A DNA stretch of 44,412 nt from assembly GCA_913047395.1 (NCBI GenBank), contig CAJWUF010000003.1:1-44412 (forward strand), read 5' to 3'. Shown in pieces: positions 43,350-44,412 of the stretch. Position numbers and translations under genes: made by a program. The stretch comes from an uncultured cyanobacterium. Lineage in GTDB: Bacteria; Cyanobacteriota; Cyanobacteriia; PCC-6307; Cyanobiaceae. The notes below the pieces were generated by a model. The model worked only from the letters and a program-made list of their open reading frames with translations. It was not told the origin of the DNA and did no database searches. The stretch's first letter is position 1, and each line of letters starts with the position of its first letter.

Positions 43350-44412
43350 GGTTTGCACGGCTCCAGGCAGGCTAGGGCTGTGAGCATCCCTCTTGCCTTA
43401 TTGAGGGTCTCTTCGTATTCGGTGGTGGGTACGGAATCGGCAACTACGCCTGCGCCTGCTTGAACCTTTACCTGCCAGCCACCCTCAGGATGGGGCCGCA
43501 CAATCATGGTGCGAATGGTGATGGCCGTATTAAGAGCACCATTTAGATCAACGGACCCATACACACCCGAATAGGGACCTCGTGCATCGGGTTCGAGTTC
43601 ATTGATGAGCTGCATAGCCCTGATTTTTGGGGCGCCACTAACCGTGCCTGCTGGGAATGAGGCCATTAATAGATCCCATACATCCTTACCTTCAGCAAGG
43701 AGCCCTTCTACTGCGCTCACGATATGCATCACGTGAGAGTATTTCTCGATCACCATTAGCTCCTTCACCGTCACACTGCCTGGTTTGCAGACGCGTCCTA
43801 GGTCATTGCGGCCAAGATCAACCAGCATTACGTGTTCGGCGCACTCCTTGGGATCTGCCATCAACTCTGCTTCTAGATTTTGATCCTCCAGTTCGTTGCT
43901 GCCGCGTGGGCGCGTGCCGGCGATAGGCCGAAGACTGGCCTTGATGCCATCGTCAACTGGCTCAGCCTTGACCATGACCTCTGGGCTTGAGCCAATTAGT
44001 TGCCAGTCACCGAAATCAAAGAAAGCCATATATGGGGAAGGATTCACCATTCGCAGGCTTCGGTAGAGCTCAAGTGGCTGTTGAGAAACTTTGGTTTCTA
44101 GTCTTTGACTAATTACAAGCTGGAACACATCACCTGCGGCGATGTGTTCCTTGGCAGTTTGAACGGCATCTTCAAAACCTGGTTGGCTGTAGTTACTGAT
44201 GGTGGGAGGTGGGGATTGTCCTTTTTGTTGCCAACGCAGTGGTGATGTCGGCGTAAGTGGAGCGGCCATGCGCTCTTCCAAGTCTTGAATGCGCCTTTTT
44301 GCTTTTAGCCATGCGTCCTCGGCAGTTTGTCCTCCGCTTAGGTCTCCGTAGGCCACTGCAGTGATCAGGCGTTTTACTTGATCAATGATCAAGATGCTGT
44401 CCATCAGCATCC
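43346..44412 (-). CDS. trpE: Anthranilate synthase component I, partial (N-terminus beyond edge)
   Basis: Chorismate-using enzyme of tryptophan synthesis. The visible 355 or so residues are the C-terminal catalytic part, with IAGTRPRGSNELED, LVDLGRNDLGRVCKPGSV, GTVSGAPKIRAMQLINELEP and GAGVVADSVPTTEYEETLNKA. The frame runs off the right edge; a Met near the edge is internal, since the N-terminal feedback domain must lie beyond. PabB is an alternative name, but the strong TrpE-type C-terminus makes TrpE more likely. The stop overlaps the gshA ATG. Confidence 0.9.
   Translation of the reverse strand, partial: MLMDSILIIDQVKRLITAVAYGDLSGGQTAEDAWLKAKRRIQDLEERMAAPLTPTSPLRWQQKGQSPPPTISNYSQPGFEDAVQTAKEHIAAGDVFQLVISQRLETKVSQQPLELYRSLRMVNPSPYMAFFDFGDWQLIGSSPEVMVKAEPVDDGIKASLRPIAGTRPRGSNELEDQNLEAELMADPKECAEHVMLVDLGRNDLGRVCKPGSVTVKELMVIEKYSHVMHIVSAVEGLLAEGKDVWDLLMASFPAGTVSGAPKIRAMQLINELEPDARGPYSGVYGSVDLNGALNTAITIRTMIVRPHPEGGWQVKVQAGAGVVADSVPTTEYEETLNKARGMLTALACLEPCKP

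Overview
The window looks like the chromosome of a marine picocyanobacterium, most likely a higher-GC, low-light Prochlorococcus or a close Synechococcus relative. The evidence is the gene set: ndhN, ldpA, a ycf45-type ATPase, a thylakoid CAAD/CURT1-like protein, a crtD-type carotenoid desaturase, cyanobacterial gshA and speD, and an S10/spc/alpha ribosomal cluster without rpsJ, rpsN, rpmD or infA. The species assignment is inference.

Layout. Positions 1-600 hold the edge of an Ala/Lys/Glu-rich frame and otherwise little. Then come tRNA-Ser(GCU), alr and a divergent HNH nuclease. From about 19.3 kb back to 2.6 kb, one long leftward cluster encodes rplC-D-W-B, rpsS, rplV, rpsC, rplP, rpmC, rpsQ, rplN-X-E, rpsH, rplF-R, rpsE, rplO, secY, adk, rpmJ, rpsM-K, rpoA, rplQ, truA, rplM, rpsI, rpmE and prfA. 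Rightward from 19.7 kb lie ndhN, ldpA, the ycf45-like ATPase, tRNA-Gln(UUG), a HAD-family protein and recA, which has a LexA-like box upstream. From 25 to 34.9 kb is a mixed-strand block: a DUF2839-type protein, a helicase-like protein with degraded ATPase motifs, tyrA, crtD, a fructosamine-kinase-like protein, a CAAD protein, a JAMM peptidase next to an E1/rhodanese fusion, a tandem-duplicated CobO-like protein and a LarE-like protein.

The segment at 34.9-36.9 kb is the only clearly accessory stretch and the most interesting one. It carries a perfect CRP-type dyad, two paralogous short peptides with double-glycine leaders (the second interrupted by an in-frame TGA), a strong intrinsic terminator, a 15-bp hairpin, and a secreted protein built of about eleven short VKA/VKG repeats. 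A long hairpin lies directly against that protein's start codon. From 36.9 kb to the end are leftward housekeeping genes: speD, recF (no ATG, GTG or TTG at the expected start), a GNAT protein, and a trpE-gshA-ppc series joined by ATGA overlaps. A tRNA-Arg(CCG) lies between recF and the GNAT gene.

The genes serve translation, protein export, DNA repair, photosynthetic electron flow, circadian input, amino-acid and glutathione synthesis, and carbon anaplerosis. No CRISPR array, rRNA gene, transposase or phage gene was seen.
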